DNA from: Streptomyces sp. NBC_00448
Lineage (GTDB): Bacteria > Actinomycetota > Actinomycetes > Streptomycetales > Streptomycetaceae
Direction: 5' to 3'
Assembly: GCF_036014115.1 (NCBI RefSeq)
Contig: NZ_CP107913.1
Span: 6,875,501-6,939,500 of the forward strand
DNA: 64,000 nt
Shown here: piece by piece, positions 24,908 through 34,429 of the stretch
Numbering within the stretch: position 1 is the stretch's first letter
Layout: every line of letters begins with the position of its first letter
Notes under the pieces: model-generated
Database searches by the model: none
Told to the model about the DNA's origin: nothing
What the model saw: only the letters and a program-made list of their open reading frames with translations
Position numbers and translations under genes: made by a program

Positions 24908-24933
24908 GGGCCCGAGGCTACTTCAGACGGCGC

Positions 24934-24963
24934 AACCCCCGCCCGAGGAGGGGCGGGGGTTGT
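24934..24963 (-). terminator. 12-bp perfect hairpin between filP and the ABC genes
   Basis: CAACCCCCGCCC (24934-24945) pairs with GGGCGGGGGTTG (24952-24963) around six bases. It probably ends the filP transcript before the ABC genes. Confidence 0.65.
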
Positions 24964-25073
24964 GGAAAAACGTGCCTCCACCGGTCGCCGACCAGTGGCA
25001 CAGCCCGCGAGCGGAGCCGCCGGCCAGTGGCACCACCGCGGGGCGGAGCCGCCGGCCGGCGCGGAAGTGCCGG

Positions 25074-26012
25074 TCAGCGGGACTGCTGGGCCGGGACGCC
25101 GCGCGAGACCGGCTCGTCGTCGGCGGGGGAGCCCGCCGCGGCGACGGCCGCACCCGTGAGCGTGGCCAGCATCTCGCGCACGTTGGTCAGCTGCGCGTTG
25201 ATGCTGTCGCGGCGGTTGGTGAGCGCCGCCAGCTCGCGCTCGGACTCGCTGCGAATCCGGTCGGCCTTCGCGTTCGCGTCCGCGACGATGTCCTCGGACT
25301 GGCGCTGCGCGGTCTCCACCGTCTGGCGGGCGCGGCGCTCGGCGTCGGTGCGCAGCTTTTCCGCCTCCAGGCGGAGCTGCTCGGCGCGGTGCTCGATCTC
25401 CGCCAGCCGCTTCTCCGCCTTCGCCTGACGGGACGCCAGGTCCCGCTCGGACTGCTCGCGGCGCTTGGCCAGGTTGGTCTCGAAGTCCGCGGCGGCCTGG
25501 GCGGCCTTGGCGCGAGTCTCCTCGAACAGCGCATCGGCCTCCTCACGCTTGGCCGAGGCGTCCTTCTGCGCGTCCGCGCGCAGCTGCGTCGCGTCGCCCT
25601 TCGCCTTGTCGACGATCCGCGAGCCCTCGTCCTCGGCCTTCGCCTTGCGGTCGGAGGCGTAGGACTCGGCGTCGCTGCGGACCTGCGCGGCGGCCGACTC
25701 GGCCAGCTCGCGGTGCTGCTCGGCCGCGCGGCGGGCCTCCTCGCGCAGGTCCTTCGCCTCCTCCTCGGCGAGGCGGAGGATCTTCTCGACACGGGCGCCG
25801 AGACCGGCGTACGACGGCTCGGAGTCGGTGACCTGGGCCTGGGCGTTCTGGGTTTCGAGGTGCAGTTCCTCGATGCGCTTCTCCAGCGCGGTGATCCGGG
25901 TCAACGCACTGTCACGGTCGGCGACGAGCTTGGTGATGCGGTCGTCCACCTGACCGCGGTCGTATCCGCGACGCACGAGCTCGAAGCCGAAGGGGGAGGA
26001 AGTGTCGCTCAT
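25074..26012 (-). CDS. filP: Coiled-coil cytoskeletal protein FilP
   Basis: FilP is a streptomycete intermediate-filament-like protein that forms a lattice behind the hyphal tip and interacts with DivIVA and Scy. This 312-residue copy starts MSDTSSPFGFELVRRGYDRGQVDDRI, a DivIVA-like N-terminus, and then has a nearly unbroken coiled coil from about residue 25 to 285, Ala/Glu/Arg/Lys-rich. It ends in SRGVPAQQSR. It is identified by sequence recall and by its place directly downstream of scy (105 bp), the conserved pair in Streptomyces. ATG 26012 has no strong ribosome site but the N-terminus is standard. Confidence 0.93.
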   Translation of the reverse strand: MSDTSSPFGFELVRRGYDRGQVDDRITKLVADRDSALTRITALEKRIEELHLETQNAQAQVTDSEPSYAGLGARVEKILRLAEEEAKDLREEARRAAEQHRELAESAAAQVRSDAESYASDRKAKAEDEGSRIVDKAKGDATQLRADAQKDASAKREEADALFEETRAKAAQAAADFETNLAKRREQSERDLASRQAKAEKRLAEIEHRAEQLRLEAEKLRTDAERRARQTVETAQRQSEDIVADANAKADRIRSESERELAALTNRRDSINAQLTNVREMLATLTGAAVAAAGSPADDEPVSRGVPAQQSR

Positions 26013-26117
26013 GGGGTTCCTGTCGATGATTCAGACCGGTGAGGTGATAGGGGGAATCCTAGGGGGCGCGGCGGCGTGTCACCGAGCCATTGCGTATTCG
26101 GTATGGAGAATGTCCGC

Positions 26118-29100
26118 TCAATCGAGTGGAGCCTCGTCGGACCGCTTGCCGCTCGTACGAGTGGCGGGTGCGCCCGCGCCGGCCGCGACGGCGCTCTTGC
26201 CGGACCCGCCGGGCGCCTCGAACGACTCCAGCGCCTCCAACACGTCCTGGACCCGGGAGATCTCCGCGTTGATGTCCTCTCGGCGGCGCACCAGGACCTC
26301 CAACTCCCTTCTGCCCTCCGCCACGACGCGCTCGGCTTCGGCGCGCGCCTCGCCCTTGACCCGCTCCGCCTCGCGTTCGGCCTCGGCCTTCTTCTGCTCC
26401 GCTTCCTTGAGCAGGCCCTCGACCTTCTTCACGGCGGCGATCCGGACCTTGCTCGCCTCCGACGTGGCGGTGCTCTTGATCTCGGCGGCCTTCGCTTCCG
26501 CTTCCCCCAACTGCTCGGTCGCGGCGGCCACCAGCTTGTCCACCCGCTCGCCGACCACCTTCATGGCCTCGGCGGCTTCCTTGCGGGCCCGCTCGTGCAA
26601 CTCCTCCACCTCGGACTCCACCCGGCGGCGCAACTCCGCTGTGCGGTTGCGGGTGTTGGTGGCGTCGTTGCGCGCCTCGGCCAGTAGCGTATCGGCGTCG
26701 GTGCGGGCGCGCTCCACCATCCCGTTGCCCTCGTTGGTGGCCTCGTTGACGATCCGCTCCGCCTCGGTGCGGGCCGCGCCGACCATCGCGTCGGCGTGCT
26801 GCTCCGCCGCGGTCTGCGTCGTGACCGCCTCCGCCTGCGCCTTGCCGATCAACTCGTCGGCCTGCTCGGCCGCTTCGCTGCGCCGCTTGTTCGCCGCCTC
26901 GCGCGCCTCGTCCAGGATGCGCTGCGCGTGCGTACGGGAGTCCTCGGCGGTCCGCTCGGCGCTCGCGAGCGCGTCCCGGGCCTGGGCGCCGAGGCGTTCG
27001 GCCTCCTCGCGTGCCTTGCCCACGAGTTGGTCGGCCTGGTTCGCCGCGTCGGTACGCATCCGGTTCGCGTCCTCGCGCGCCTCCGAACGCAGCCGGTCGG
27101 ACTCCTCGATCGCCTCGCTGACCGTGCGGTCGGCCATCGCGCGGGCCGCCTCGGCCTCCTCGGCCGCCTCCCGGCGGACCCGGGACGCGTCCTCACCGGC
27201 CCGCTCCCGCTCGGAGTTGGCGTCGGAGTGCAGCCGGTCCGCCTCGCCCTGCGCCTCGGCGCGCATCCGGTGGGCGGCGTGCTCCGCGGCCGACCGCAGC
27301 CCGGCGATCTCCTCCTCGGCCTCCTGACGCAGCCCGGCGACGGAGTCGCGCACCTGCTGCGCGGTCCCCTCGGCGGCGGCCACCAACTCCGTTGCCCGCT
27401 GCTCCGCTTCGGCGACCAGCCGGTCCGCCTCGACGCCGGCGTCCTCCACCCGCTTGCGGGCGGCGGCCAGCAACTCCTCGCTCTCCCGGCGGGCTTGGGT
27501 GCGCTCCTGCTCGGCCTCCGTGCGGGCCGCGCCCAGCACCTCCTCGGCCTCCCGGCGGCGCCGGGCCGCCTCCTCCTGGGCCGCGCCCAGCGCCTCGGCG
27601 GCCTCCACCCCGATCCGCTCGGCGGCGGCCGCGGCCTCCGCGCGCAGCCGGTCCGCGGTCTCCTGCGCCTCGGTCCTGCGCTGCTCGGCGTCGGCGGCCG
27701 CCTCGGCCTGCAGCCGTACGGCGACGGACTCGCCCTCCGCGCGGGTCTGCGCCGCGTCCGAGGCCGCCTCGTCGCGCAGCCGTACCGCCTCCGCCTCGGC
27801 CTGCTCCTGAAGGACGCGGACCCGCTCGGCGGTCTCGCCGCGCAGCCGCTCGGCCTCCTCGCCGGCCTCGGCGCGGACCCGATCCGCCTCGGCGGTGGCC
27901 TCGCGCAGTGCCTGCTCGGCTCCGACGACCCGCGCCTCGGCCTCCTCGCGCAGCCGGACCAGGTCGCCCTCGGCCTCCTCGCGCATCCGCGCGGCGACCG
28001 CCTCGGCCTCGGTACGGGCCTGCGCGACGGTCTGCTCGGCCGCCTCCTTGGCCGCCTCCGCCTGCCGCCCGGCCTCCGCGCGCAGTTCGTCGGCCTCCGC
28101 GCGCGCCTGCCGCAGCGCCTCCTCGGCCTTGGTGTTCAGCGCCGAGGCCCGCTCCACGGACTCCGTGCGCATCCGGTCGGCCTCGGCGGTCGCGCCCTGC
28201 CGCGCCTCGTCGCCGTCGGCCTTCGCCTTGGCGAGCAGTTCCTCGGCCTTGCTCGCGGCCTCCTCGATCTGCTGGACCGCCTCGCGCCGCGCCTCGCCGC
28301 GGATGCGCTCGCCCTCGGCGACCGCGTCGGCGCGCAACTGCTCGGCCTCGCCGCGCAGCCGCCGGGCCTCCTCCTGGAGCTCGACGGTCCTGGCGCGGTA
28401 CTCCTCGGTGTCGTCCTGGGCGGCGCCGCGCAGCTCCTGCGCCGACGCCTCCGCCTCGGCCCGCAGCCGCTCGGCCTCCGCGTCGGCCTCGCGGCGGATG
28501 CGCTCGGCCTCCTCGGCGGCGGCCTTCGTGGTGGAGCGGGCGTCCTCGGACGCCTTGGTGAGGATCTCCTCGGCCGACCTGGCCGCCTGGGCGAGCTGGG
28601 CGGCGGCGTCCTCGGTGGCCTTGGCGCGGGCGGTCTCCTGCGCCTCGGCCCTGATCCGGTCGGCCTCCGCGCGGGCGTCGGCGACGGTCTGCTCGGCCTC
28701 CGCCTTGGCCGCCTCGGCCTCCTTGGTGGCCTCGCCGACCATGCGGGCGATCTCGGCGCGGGCGGTCTTGGTGCGCTGCTCGTTCTCGGTCTCGGTGGCC
28801 GCCAGCCGCTTGGCGGCGCCGGCCGCGGCCTCCTCGCGCAGCCGCTCGGCCTCGGTGGTGGCCTGCCGCAGCGTCTCCTCGGCGGCCCTGGACCGCTCGT
28901 CGGCGAGCCGGGACAGCTCGGTGGCGCGGGTCCTGGCCTCGTCGGACTCGCTGCGGGTGGTGGTGCGCAGTGCCTCGGCCTCGGTGGTGGCCTCGGTGGC
29001 CTGCGCGGAGGCGGTGGCCATCAGCCGCTCGGCGTCGGCGCGCGCCCGGCGCAGCAACTGCTCGGCCTCGGCGCGGGCCGACTCGGCCTCCGCGGTCAGC

Positions 29101-29672
29101 CGCTGGCTGGTCTGCTCGGCGATCCGGGTCGCCTCGGCCCGGGCGGCGGTCAGCGCCGCCTCGGACTCCGCGCGGGTCTCGTCCAGCAGCCGCCGGGCCT
29201 GCGACTCGCTGCGGGCCCGCAGCTGCTCGGCCCAGGCCACGTTCTCGTTGACGTGGGTCTCGACGGTGGCGCGCCGCTCGGCGAGCTCCTCGTCGAGCTG
29301 GCGGCGGCGGGCGATCGCCTCGGTGTGCCAGTCCGACTCGAACCTGGCCTGGTGCTCAGCCTGCTCCTGGAGCAGCCGCTGTGTCTGGGCACGGGCCTCG
29401 CGCAGCTCCCGCTCGGCGTCGGCGCGCAGCTGGTCGGCCTGGATCTGGGCGTTGCGCAGCAGCTGGTCGGCCTGGTGGCCGATGTTGTCGTAGGCGGGAC
29501 GGGTGGCGAGATTGCGGCGCGCCTCGTGCAGTTTGGCGCGCAGCACTTCGACCTGGTAGCCGAGGTCGTCGGCGTGATCGACCGCCTTGCCGCGCTCGGT
29601 ACGCAGCCGGTCCATCTCGGCTTCGAGTCGAGAGAGCTGGTCGTCAGCCCGGTAGCTGTCGTTGCCCCGCAC
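26118..29672 (-). CDS. scy: Polarity scaffold Scy
   Basis: Scy is the long coiled-coil scaffold that sets hyphal tip number and binds DivIVA, FilP and ParA. From GTG 29672 it begins RGNDSYRADDQLSRLEAEMDRLRTERGKAV, with AKLHEARRNLATRPAYDN, then ~1,050 residues of Ala/Glu/Arg repeats with very regular spacing. It ends in RREDINAEISRVQDVLEALESFEAPGG and a short disordered tail. The length is 1,184 residues; I recall about 1,326 in S. coelicolor, so repeats appear to be missing here. A GTG at 29705 would add eleven residues. The large plus-strand open frames over this gene are codon-bias shadows. Confidence 0.92.
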   Translation of the reverse strand: MRGNDSYRADDQLSRLEAEMDRLRTERGKAVDHADDLGYQVEVLRAKLHEARRNLATRPAYDNIGHQADQLLRNAQIQADQLRADAERELREARAQTQRLLQEQAEHQARFESDWHTEAIARRRQLDEELAERRATVETHVNENVAWAEQLRARSESQARRLLDETRAESEAALTAARAEATRIAEQTSQRLTAEAESARAEAEQLLRRARADAERLMATASAQATEATTEAEALRTTTRSESDEARTRATELSRLADERSRAAEETLRQATTEAERLREEAAAGAAKRLAATETENEQRTKTARAEIARMVGEATKEAEAAKAEAEQTVADARAEADRIRAEAQETARAKATEDAAAQLAQAARSAEEILTKASEDARSTTKAAAEEAERIRREADAEAERLRAEAEASAQELRGAAQDDTEEYRARTVELQEEARRLRGEAEQLRADAVAEGERIRGEARREAVQQIEEAASKAEELLAKAKADGDEARQGATAEADRMRTESVERASALNTKAEEALRQARAEADELRAEAGRQAEAAKEAAEQTVAQARTEAEAVAARMREEAEGDLVRLREEAEARVVGAEQALREATAEADRVRAEAGEEAERLRGETAERVRVLQEQAEAEAVRLRDEAASDAAQTRAEGESVAVRLQAEAAADAEQRRTEAQETADRLRAEAAAAAERIGVEAAEALGAAQEEAARRRREAEEVLGAARTEAEQERTQARRESEELLAAARKRVEDAGVEADRLVAEAEQRATELVAAAEGTAQQVRDSVAGLRQEAEEEIAGLRSAAEHAAHRMRAEAQGEADRLHSDANSERERAGEDASRVRREAAEEAEAARAMADRTVSEAIEESDRLRSEAREDANRMRTDAANQADQLVGKAREEAERLGAQARDALASAERTAEDSRTHAQRILDEAREAANKRRSEAAEQADELIGKAQAEAVTTQTAAEQHADAMVGAARTEAERIVNEATNEGNGMVERARTDADTLLAEARNDATNTRNRTAELRRRVESEVEELHERARKEAAEAMKVVGERVDKLVAAATEQLGEAEAKAAEIKSTATSEASKVRIAAVKKVEGLLKEAEQKKAEAEREAERVKGEARAEAERVVAEGRRELEVLVRRREDINAEISRVQDVLEALESFEAPGGSGKSAVAAGAGAPATRTSGKRSDEAPLD

Positions 29673-29923
29673 TCCGCGGTCCCATCGGTCTCCTGGCGTC
29701 CTCACCCGCCAACCGGGTGAGATTCTCCGTAGCTCGGTTTGAGAGAACAGAGCTATACGAAGAATGGTGTCAGATCAACGTCACGGAGCGGGAGCGTACC
29801 CAGGAGCGTGCTCCCGGCCGCCCACCCCGGTCGGCCCTCGGTCACTCTACCGGGCGGCACCGGGGTTGGGTCAGTGGTCTCGGGCCTGTTCGGCGGTCCT
29901 GGAGGCCCGGTTCGGCCGGATCG

Positions 29924-30373
29924 CTACGCCTTGTCGCCGGCGTCGGGGGTGTGCGGGGCGGAGGTGACCAGCTCGGTGAGCACCCCGTGGCAGTCCTTGG
30001 GGTGCAGGAAGGTGATCCGCGACCCCATGGTGCCGATCCGCGGCTCCTGGTAGAGCACCCGCACGCCCTTGTCGCGCACCGCCTCGGCGTCGGTGTCGAC
30101 GTCCCCGGTGCCGAAGGCGATGTGGTGCACGCCCTCGCCGTTCTTCGCCAGCCACTTGCCGACCGCGGAGTCCTCCCGGGTCGGCTCCAGCAGCTGCAGG
30201 TAGGAGGCGCCGCCGTCGTCCGTCCCGCTGATCCTGATCATCGCCTCGCGGACACCCTGCTCCTCGTTGACCTCGGTGTGCTCCACCTCGAAGCCGTACG
30301 TGGCACGGTAGAACTCGACGGTCGCGTCGAGGTCGAAGCAGGCGATCCCGATGTGGTCGATGCGTGTCAGCAT
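29924..30373 (-). CDS. mce: Methylmalonyl-CoA epimerase
   Basis: The enzyme interconverts (2R)- and (2S)-methylmalonyl-CoA, linking propionate metabolism to the mutase reaction and polyketide extender supply. It is a vicinal-oxygen-chelate protein: MLTRIDHIGIACFDLDATVEFYRA has the first metal His, GEGVHHIAFG the second, and the metal Glu is in GVLTELV. The 149-residue length is normal. ATG 30373 gives the standard start; a GTG at 30379 lies five bases after TACGGT and could start a leaderless message. It stands divergent from the thiolase gene. Confidence 0.94.
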   Translation of the reverse strand: MLTRIDHIGIACFDLDATVEFYRATYGFEVEHTEVNEEQGVREAMIRISGTDDGGASYLQLLEPTREDSAVGKWLAKNGEGVHHIAFGTGDVDTDAEAVRDKGVRVLYQEPRIGTMGSRITFLHPKDCHGVLTELVTSAPHTPDAGDKA

Positions 30374-30510
30374 GCGCACAGTTCACCGTACCGGCGGGCA
30401 GTCACGCAACGTGCGCGCCATCACACGTTCCGCCTCGTGACCCGGCGACTACCGGTCAGTACATTGACGGTAACCCTCGTTAACTTCTCTTCAGCCGAAG
30501 GGGCCGCACC

Positions 30511-31722
30511 ATGACCAGTCAGGAAGCCCGCACCTCCGTGATCGTCGCCGGCGCCCGCACCCCGATGGGGCGGCTGCTCGGCAGCCTGCGCACGTTCTCC
30601 GGCGCCGACCTCGGCGGCGTCGCGATCAAGGCCGCGCTGGACCGGGCCGGCATCGCCGGCGACCAGGTCGAGTACGTGATCATGGGGCAGGTGCTCCAGG
30701 CCGGCGCCGGCCAGATCCCGGCCCGGCAGGCCGCGGTCAAGGCCGGCATCCCGATGAGCGTGCCCGCGCTCACCGTGAACAAGGTGTGCCTGTCCGGCCT
30801 CGACGCGATCGCCCTCGCCGACCAGCTGATCCGGGCCGGCGAGTTCGAGATCGTGGTGGCCGGCGGCCAGGAGTCCATGACCAACGCGCCGCACCTGCTG
30901 CCCAAGTCCCGCGAGGGCCACAAGTACGGCGCGATCGAGATGCTCGACTCGATGGCGCACGACGGCCTGACCGACGCCTACGACGAGATCGCGATGGGCG
31001 CGTCCACCGAGCGGCACAACACCCGGCTCGGCATCGAGCGCGCCCCGCAGGACGAGTTCGCCGCGCTGTCCCACCAGCGCGCCGCGGCCGCCCGGAAGAA
31101 CGGCCTGTTCGACGCCGAGATCACCCCGGTGGAGATCCCGCAGCGCAAGGGCGACCCGGTGATCTTCGCCCAGGACGAGGGCATCCGCCCGGAGACCACC
31201 GCGGAGTCGCTCAGCCGGCTGCGGCCCGCCTTCGCCGACGCCACCGGGGCGGGCACCATCACCGCGGGCACCTCCTCGCAGATCTCCGACGGGGCCGCCG
31301 CGGTCGTCGTGATGAGCCGGGCCAAGGCGGAGGAGCTGGGCCTGTCCTGGATCGCCGAGATCGGCGCGCACGGCAATGTGGCCGGGCCGGACAACTCGCT
31401 CCAGTCCCAGCCGTCGAACGCGATCAACCACGCGCTGCGCAAGGAGGGGCTGACCGTCGGCGACCTCGACCTCATCGAGATCAACGAGGCGTTCGCCGCG
31501 GTCGCCGTGCAGTCGATGAAGGACCTGGGCGTGACACCGGAAAAGGTGAACGTCAACGGTGGCGCGATCGCCCTCGGCCACCCCATCGGCATGTCCGGCG
31601 CCCGTATCGTGCTGCACCTGGCCCTCGAGCTCAAGCGGCGCGGCGGCGGCACCGGAGCGGCCGCCCTGTGCGGCGGCGGCGGCCAGGGCGACGCCCTGAT
31701 CCTCCGCGTCCCGGGCAACTGA
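30511..31722 (+). CDS. Acetyl-CoA C-acetyltransferase (thiolase)
   Basis: A 403-residue biosynthetic-type thiolase. Cys93 in TVNKVCLSGLDAI is the acylated residue, the His is in ALGHPIGMSGAR and the second Cys in AALCGGGGQGDAL. The enzyme condenses two acetyl-CoA to acetoacetyl-CoA or runs the reverse. ATG 30511 has no obvious ribosome site, but the reading frame starts MTSQEARTSVIVAGARTPMGRLLG, the normal beginning. It is followed by the meaB gene after about 126 bp that contain three imperfect repeats. Confidence 0.94.
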   Translation: MTSQEARTSVIVAGARTPMGRLLGSLRTFSGADLGGVAIKAALDRAGIAGDQVEYVIMGQVLQAGAGQIPARQAAVKAGIPMSVPALTVNKVCLSGLDAIALADQLIRAGEFEIVVAGGQESMTNAPHLLPKSREGHKYGAIEMLDSMAHDGLTDAYDEIAMGASTERHNTRLGIERAPQDEFAALSHQRAAAARKNGLFDAEITPVEIPQRKGDPVIFAQDEGIRPETTAESLSRLRPAFADATGAGTITAGTSSQISDGAAAVVVMSRAKAEELGLSWIAEIGAHGNVAGPDNSLQSQPSNAINHALRKEGLTVGDLDLIEINEAFAAVAVQSMKDLGVTPEKVNVNGGAIALGHPIGMSGARIVLHLALELKRRGGGTGAAALCGGGGQGDALILRVPGN

Positions 31723-31801
31723 CGGGAAAAGGGTGCCCACGGGGCCGGCCTACGGAGGAACGGTGCCCGCGGTCCGCTGACGGAAGAACGGTGGCTACGG
31801 G
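31721..31801 (+). repeat. Three imperfect ~24-bp tandem repeats
   Basis: Units at 31721-31744, 31750-31772 and 31778-31801 share the pattern (T/C)-(G/A)ACGG-(A/G)-AA-GGTGCCCACGGG-like bases and recur every 28-29 bp between the thiolase and meaB genes. Confidence 0.5.
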
Positions 31802-31848
31802 CGAGTGAGCCAAAGGTCGCGCCGGTGTCGAAAGGAAGAACACGCGCA

Positions 31849-32910
31849 GTGAGCGATGGGAGTGCCTCCGCCGAAGGCAGGGGGAGAGCGAGCGAGCATG
31901 ATCGACCGTCGACACCGGGTCAAAGCGACCGGCGGCGAACCGAGCCACAAAAAGCAGCGGACGTCCAGACGCTGGTGGAGCAGGCGCGGGAGGGGCGGCC
32001 GCGGGCGGTGGCGCGGCTGATCTCGCTCGTGGAGGGCGGTTCCCCGCAACTGCGCGAGGTGATGGCGACGCTCGCCCCGCTGACCGGCGGAGCCTATGTC
32101 GTCGGGCTGACCGGTTCACCCGGCGTCGGGAAGTCCACCTCGACCTCGGCGCTGGTCACGGCGTACCGCAGGTCCGGCCGCCGGGTCGGCGTGCTCGCCG
32201 TCGACCCGTCCTCACCGTTCTCCGGCGGAGCCCTCCTCGGCGACCGGGTCCGGATGTCCGAGCACGCTTCGGACCCGGGCGTCTACATCCGCTCGATGGC
32301 CACCCGCGGCCACCTCGGCGGCCTGGCGTGGGCCGCCCCGCAGGCCATCCGGGTGCTGGACGCCGCCGGGTGCGACGTGGTGCTGGTGGAGACCGTCGGC
32401 GTCGGCCAGTCCGAGGTGGAGATCGCCGCGCAGGCCGACACCTCGGTGGTGCTGCTCGCCCCCGGCATGGGCGACGGCATCCAGGCCGCGAAGGCCGGCA
32501 TCCTGGAGATCGGCGACGTCTACGTGGTGAACAAGGCCGATCGCGACGGCGCCGACGCCACCGCCCGCGAGCTGAACCACATGCTCGGCCTGGGCGAGGC
32601 CCGCGCGGCCGGCGACTGGCGGCCGCCGATCGTCAAGACGGTCGCCAGCCGCGGCGAGGGCACCGACGAACTCCTCGACGCCCTCGACAAGCACCGCGGC
32701 TGGATGGAGGAGCACGGCGCCCTCGTCGAGCGGCGCCGTACCCGTGCCGCCGGCGAGATCGAGACCATCGCCGTCACCGCGCTGCGCCGCCGTATCGGCA
32801 GCCTGCACGGCGACGCCCGGCTCTCCGCGCTGGCCGGGAAGGTGACCGACGGCACGCTCGACCCGTACGCGGCGGCGGACGAACTCGTCGCGGGCCTGAC
32901 GGAGTCGTAG
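31849..32910 (+). CDS. meaB: Methylmalonyl-CoA mutase-associated GTPase MeaB
   Basis: MeaB is a G3E-type GTPase chaperone that loads and protects coenzyme B12 in acyl-CoA mutases. P-loop GSPGVGKS is at residues 89-96, ETVGVGQSEVE is the switch region and NKAD the guanine motif. The core is standard, but the N-terminus from GTG 31849 carries a ~38-residue charged, Ser/Arg-rich extension before VQTLVEQAREGRPRA; a GTG at 31825 is also in frame. The same module holds mce and, further on, icmA. Confidence 0.93.
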   Translation: MSDGSASAEGRGRASEHDRPSTPGQSDRRRTEPQKAADVQTLVEQAREGRPRAVARLISLVEGGSPQLREVMATLAPLTGGAYVVGLTGSPGVGKSTSTSALVTAYRRSGRRVGVLAVDPSSPFSGGALLGDRVRMSEHASDPGVYIRSMATRGHLGGLAWAAPQAIRVLDAAGCDVVLVETVGVGQSEVEIAAQADTSVVLLAPGMGDGIQAAKAGILEIGDVYVVNKADRDGADATARELNHMLGLGEARAAGDWRPPIVKTVASRGEGTDELLDALDKHRGWMEEHGALVERRRTRAAGEIETIAVTALRRRIGSLHGDARLSALAGKVTDGTLDPYAAADELVAGLTES

Positions 32911-32943
32911 CGGCGCGGGGCCGCCGATCGCGGCCCCGCGCCG
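32911..32943 (+). terminator. 14-bp hairpin after meaB
   Basis: Arms 32911-32924 and 32930-32943 pair perfectly around CGATC, starting one base after the meaB stop codon. It lies between convergent meaB and the MFS gene. Confidence 0.75.
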
Positions 32944-33042
32944 GCCCGCGCGCCGTGGCCGCGTCGCGCCGGGCCGGGCGGTCGGCTCGCCGGGTAGGAG
33001 CCCTACGCCGGTTCGTTCGCCCGCCGTGGCCGCGCCGGCGCC

Positions 33043-34359
33043 CTACACCGGTTCGCTTGCAGCCGGCGCCGCCTCGCGCGTGATGCCGGTCCTGCGCACT
33101 GACCTGAGCACCATGAACACCCCGGCCGTCCCCACCAGCCCGCCGCCGCCGACCACCGCGTACGGCGGGACCACCTCGGCGACCGCGCCGCCGGCCGTCA
33201 GGCCGATGCCCTGCAGCGTCATCAGGCCGGTGCCGAGCAGGGTCATCGCCCGGCCGCGCATGTCCAGCGGCACCGCCTGCACGAACCAGCGGTCCATGCC
33301 GAGCGCGTAGGCGCCGCACAGGCCGGTGAGCACCAGCAGCCCCACCGCGAGCGGCAGCGGGGGATGGACGAAGAACGCGAGCATCGGCAGCAGCGCGACG
33401 GCCGCCAGCGGCAGGGTGATCCGGTCCCTGGCCTCCGGGCCGAGCAGCGACCCGGCGGCCATCTGACCGACGACGGTGCCGGCCGGCATCGCGGCCAGGA
33501 AGATGCCGTAGCCGACCGATCCGGCGCCGGAATCGGCCGCGAACGGCACCGCCACCCCCTCGGCGACCCCGAAGAACATCGGCGGCACCCACCACATCAG
33601 CAGCAGCGCCCTGATCCGTGGCTGCGACAGCAACCGGCCGCTCGCCGCGAGCGACTCGCGCATCAGCGCCGCCCCCCGGGTGTCGCGGGCCGGCCGGGGC
33701 AGCGTGCCGAACCGCAGCAGCAGCGCCGAGCACAGGAACGTGCACACGGTGATGTAGAGGGTCTGGCGCGGGGTGAGCCAGGCGACCACCAGGCCGGCCA
33801 CGCCGAAGCCGATGATCTGCGAGGTCTGGGAGACCGTCGAGATCAGCGAGCGGCCCAGCACGTACAGGTCGCCGTCCAGGATCTCGGACAGGCTCGCGCC
33901 GCGGGTGCCGGTGAACAGCGGCGAGATGATCGAGACGCCCATCCGCAGCACCAGGAGCGCGGCGATCGGCATGTTCGGGATGACCATCAGGGCGACGCAC
34001 GACGCCGACAGCAGGTCGCAGGTGACCAGCACCCGCCGGGCGGGGGCACGGTCGGTGATGCCGGACAGCAGCAGACCGCTCAGCGCGTACGGCAGCGTGG
34101 TCAGCGCGAAGACCAGCGCGGTGAGCAGCGCGGAGCCGGTCTGCCGGAACACCATGACCGCCAGGGCGACTTCGCAGAACATCGTGCCGAGCATCGAGAG
34201 CACATGGGCGGCGAACATCGCCCGGAACTCCCGTACCGCGAACACCGCGCCGTATCCGGCGCTTCTCTTCTTCTCCCCCTGGGTGTCGGGGGAGTTGTCC
34301 GAGCCCGACTGCGAGGAGTGGTTCCCCTCACGAGACGGGTGCTCGCTGTCCGTTGTCAT
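33043..34359 (-). CDS. MFS transporter
   Basis: A 438-residue major facilitator protein with twelve predicted hydrophobic segments, an N-terminal polar tail (MTTDSEHPSREGNHSSQSG) and the MFS loop GITDRAPARRVLV between helices two and three. Related proteins are drug or sugar exporters; substrate is unknown. ATG 34359 is chosen. It is divergent, across only 70 bp, from a winged-helix regulator gene with a perfect dyad between them, the usual arrangement for a ligand-inducible exporter. Confidence 0.9.
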   Translation of the reverse strand: MTTDSEHPSREGNHSSQSGSDNSPDTQGEKKRSAGYGAVFAVREFRAMFAAHVLSMLGTMFCEVALAVMVFRQTGSALLTALVFALTTLPYALSGLLLSGITDRAPARRVLVTCDLLSASCVALMVIPNMPIAALLVLRMGVSIISPLFTGTRGASLSEILDGDLYVLGRSLISTVSQTSQIIGFGVAGLVVAWLTPRQTLYITVCTFLCSALLLRFGTLPRPARDTRGAALMRESLAASGRLLSQPRIRALLLMWWVPPMFFGVAEGVAVPFAADSGAGSVGYGIFLAAMPAGTVVGQMAAGSLLGPEARDRITLPLAAVALLPMLAFFVHPPLPLAVGLLVLTGLCGAYALGMDRWFVQAVPLDMRGRAMTLLGTGLMTLQGIGLTAGGAVAEVVPPYAVVGGGGLVGTAGVFMVLRSVRRTGITREAAPAASEPV

Positions 34360-34399
34360 GACATCACACTGGTGGCACTGGCCCCACCCGTCGTAGTCT

Positions 34400-34415
34400 T
34401 TCGGCTGCTGCCGAA
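34400..34415. promoter_or_regulatory. Inverted repeat in the MFS/regulator divergent promoter
   Basis: TTCGGC-TGCT-GCCGAA is a perfect inverted repeat (six-base arms, four-base spacer), 14 bp before the regulator start and 41 bp from the MFS start. It is the best candidate operator of the adjacent ArsR-like protein. Confidence 0.55.
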
Positions 34416-34429
34416 TCTTGGGGGGTGTG

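Noticed and set aside
26002..29720. Very long plus-strand open frames opposite scy and filP
   Set aside because: They mirror a strongly biased, repeat-rich coding sequence in a high-GC genome. Their translations are Leu/Gly/Arg- or Ser/Ala-rich without any known motif, and lack ribosome sites.
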